NCBI GenBank assembly: GCA_022447525.1
Contig: JAKVBA010000009.1
Coordinates: forward strand, 29,592 to 93,591
Length of the DNA: 64,000 nucleotides
Origin: Gammaproteobacteria bacterium
GTDB lineage: Bacteria > Pseudomonadota > Gammaproteobacteria > Arenicellales > Arenicellaceae
Reading direction: 5' to 3'
The translations under genes were made by a program, and so were the position numbers. Of the stretch, positions 63,897 to 64,000 are shown in pieces; within the stretch, counting starts at the first letter, position 1, and each line of letters starts with the position of its first letter. The notes under the pieces are model-generated. The model saw only the letters and a list, made by a program, of their open reading frames with translations. It searched no databases and had not been told where the DNA came from.

Positions 63897-64000
63897 GGGG
63901 GGGGGGGGGGGGGTGCGGGGGCGGGGGGGGGGGGCGGGAGGGGGGCGGGGGGGGGGGGCGCGGGGGGTGTGAATGACGAATCGATCGCGGGCGACAGGGC
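63896..64000. other. Poly-G low-quality contig end (artefact)
   Basis: From 63896 the sequence is nearly all G with a few C/T/A breaks to about 63967, then ~33 mixed bases. Such runs are typical of no-signal reads in two-colour Illumina chemistry. It interrupts the DUF4097 frame. Not to be read as biology. Confidence 0.9.

Noticed and set aside
63896..63967. G-quadruplex-forming sequence
   Set aside because: Its form and position at the sequence end point to a sequencing artefact.
1..64000. tRNA, rRNA, CRISPR array, prophage or complete IS
   Set aside because: Scanned by eye for T-loop strings, regularly spaced repeats, phage structural genes and transposases; none was found. A covariance-model scan would be decisive for RNA genes.

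Overview
This window reads as chromosomal DNA of a free-living, Gram-negative gammaproteobacterium of moderate GC content, most likely marine and outside the enteric groups. The evidence is gene content: a ubiE-ubiJ-ubiB ubiquinone cluster, dapF-DUF484-xerC, hemX/hemY after hemC/hemD, an LptM-type lipoprotein beside lysA, hisBHAF..E running into tatABC, nhaR, pilU and a secreted subtilase with PPC domains. The exact taxon is an inference. I saw no rRNA, tRNA, CRISPR array, prophage or complete insertion sequence.

Layout. 1-3.5 kb: tail of a patatin-like lipase, a secreted endonuclease/exonuclease/phosphatase-family protein and a lone GT4 glycosyltransferase. 3.5-7.2 kb (minus): ubiE-ubiJ-ubiB and a DUF971 gene whose 3' end is overwritten by a small MITE. 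7.3-10.2 kb (plus): hotdog thioesterase, DUF6498 membrane protein, a second MITE-like element, a SIMPL protein and an anchored hypothetical protein. 10.2-11.3 kb: a scar region bounded by two identical 22-bp direct repeats, holding two damaged or startless membrane-protein genes. 11.3-15.1 kb (minus): dapF-DUF484-xerC followed by a cytochrome b561-YceI fusion, with yrfG divergent. 16.3-23.1 kb (minus): glmU-glmS-uvrD-enoyl-CoA hydratase-lipase. 23.3-25.4 kb (plus): pdxA-ksgA and rpmE. 25.5-30.0 kb (minus): xthA, a glutaredoxin-like protein, and argH-lptM-lysA. 30.3-37.9 kb (plus): a hemC-hemD fusion, hemX, hemY, mutM, a sirtuin, a small Cys-rich secreted protein behind a structured leader, and pilU. 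38.4-44.1 kb: MFS transporter, LysR regulator divergent from doxX-pirin, a 22-residue membrane peptide gene, nhaR and two small unknown genes. 44.3-51.4 kb (plus): hisB-hisH-hisA-hisF, hisE-tatABC, folD, hemL. 51.4-58.6 kb: DUF4870 protein, metK, AI-2E-family transporter, apt, cupin-like protein, CAP-domain protein and subtilase. 58.7-63.9 kb: XRE regulator, a PspA-like/polytopic membrane operon, acyltransferase 3 and a truncated DUF4097 protein. The last ~100 bases are a poly-G artefact, so the contig in effect ends near 63,895.

Most of the window is housekeeping metabolism: ubiquinone, haem, histidine, lysine, arginine, amino sugar, folate and SAM synthesis, plus DNA repair. The less explained parts are the PspA-like two-gene unit with its operator-like inverted repeat, the two MITE-like elements, the 22-bp repeat-bounded scar, the structured leader before the Cys-rich secreted protein, and the 22-residue peptide gene.
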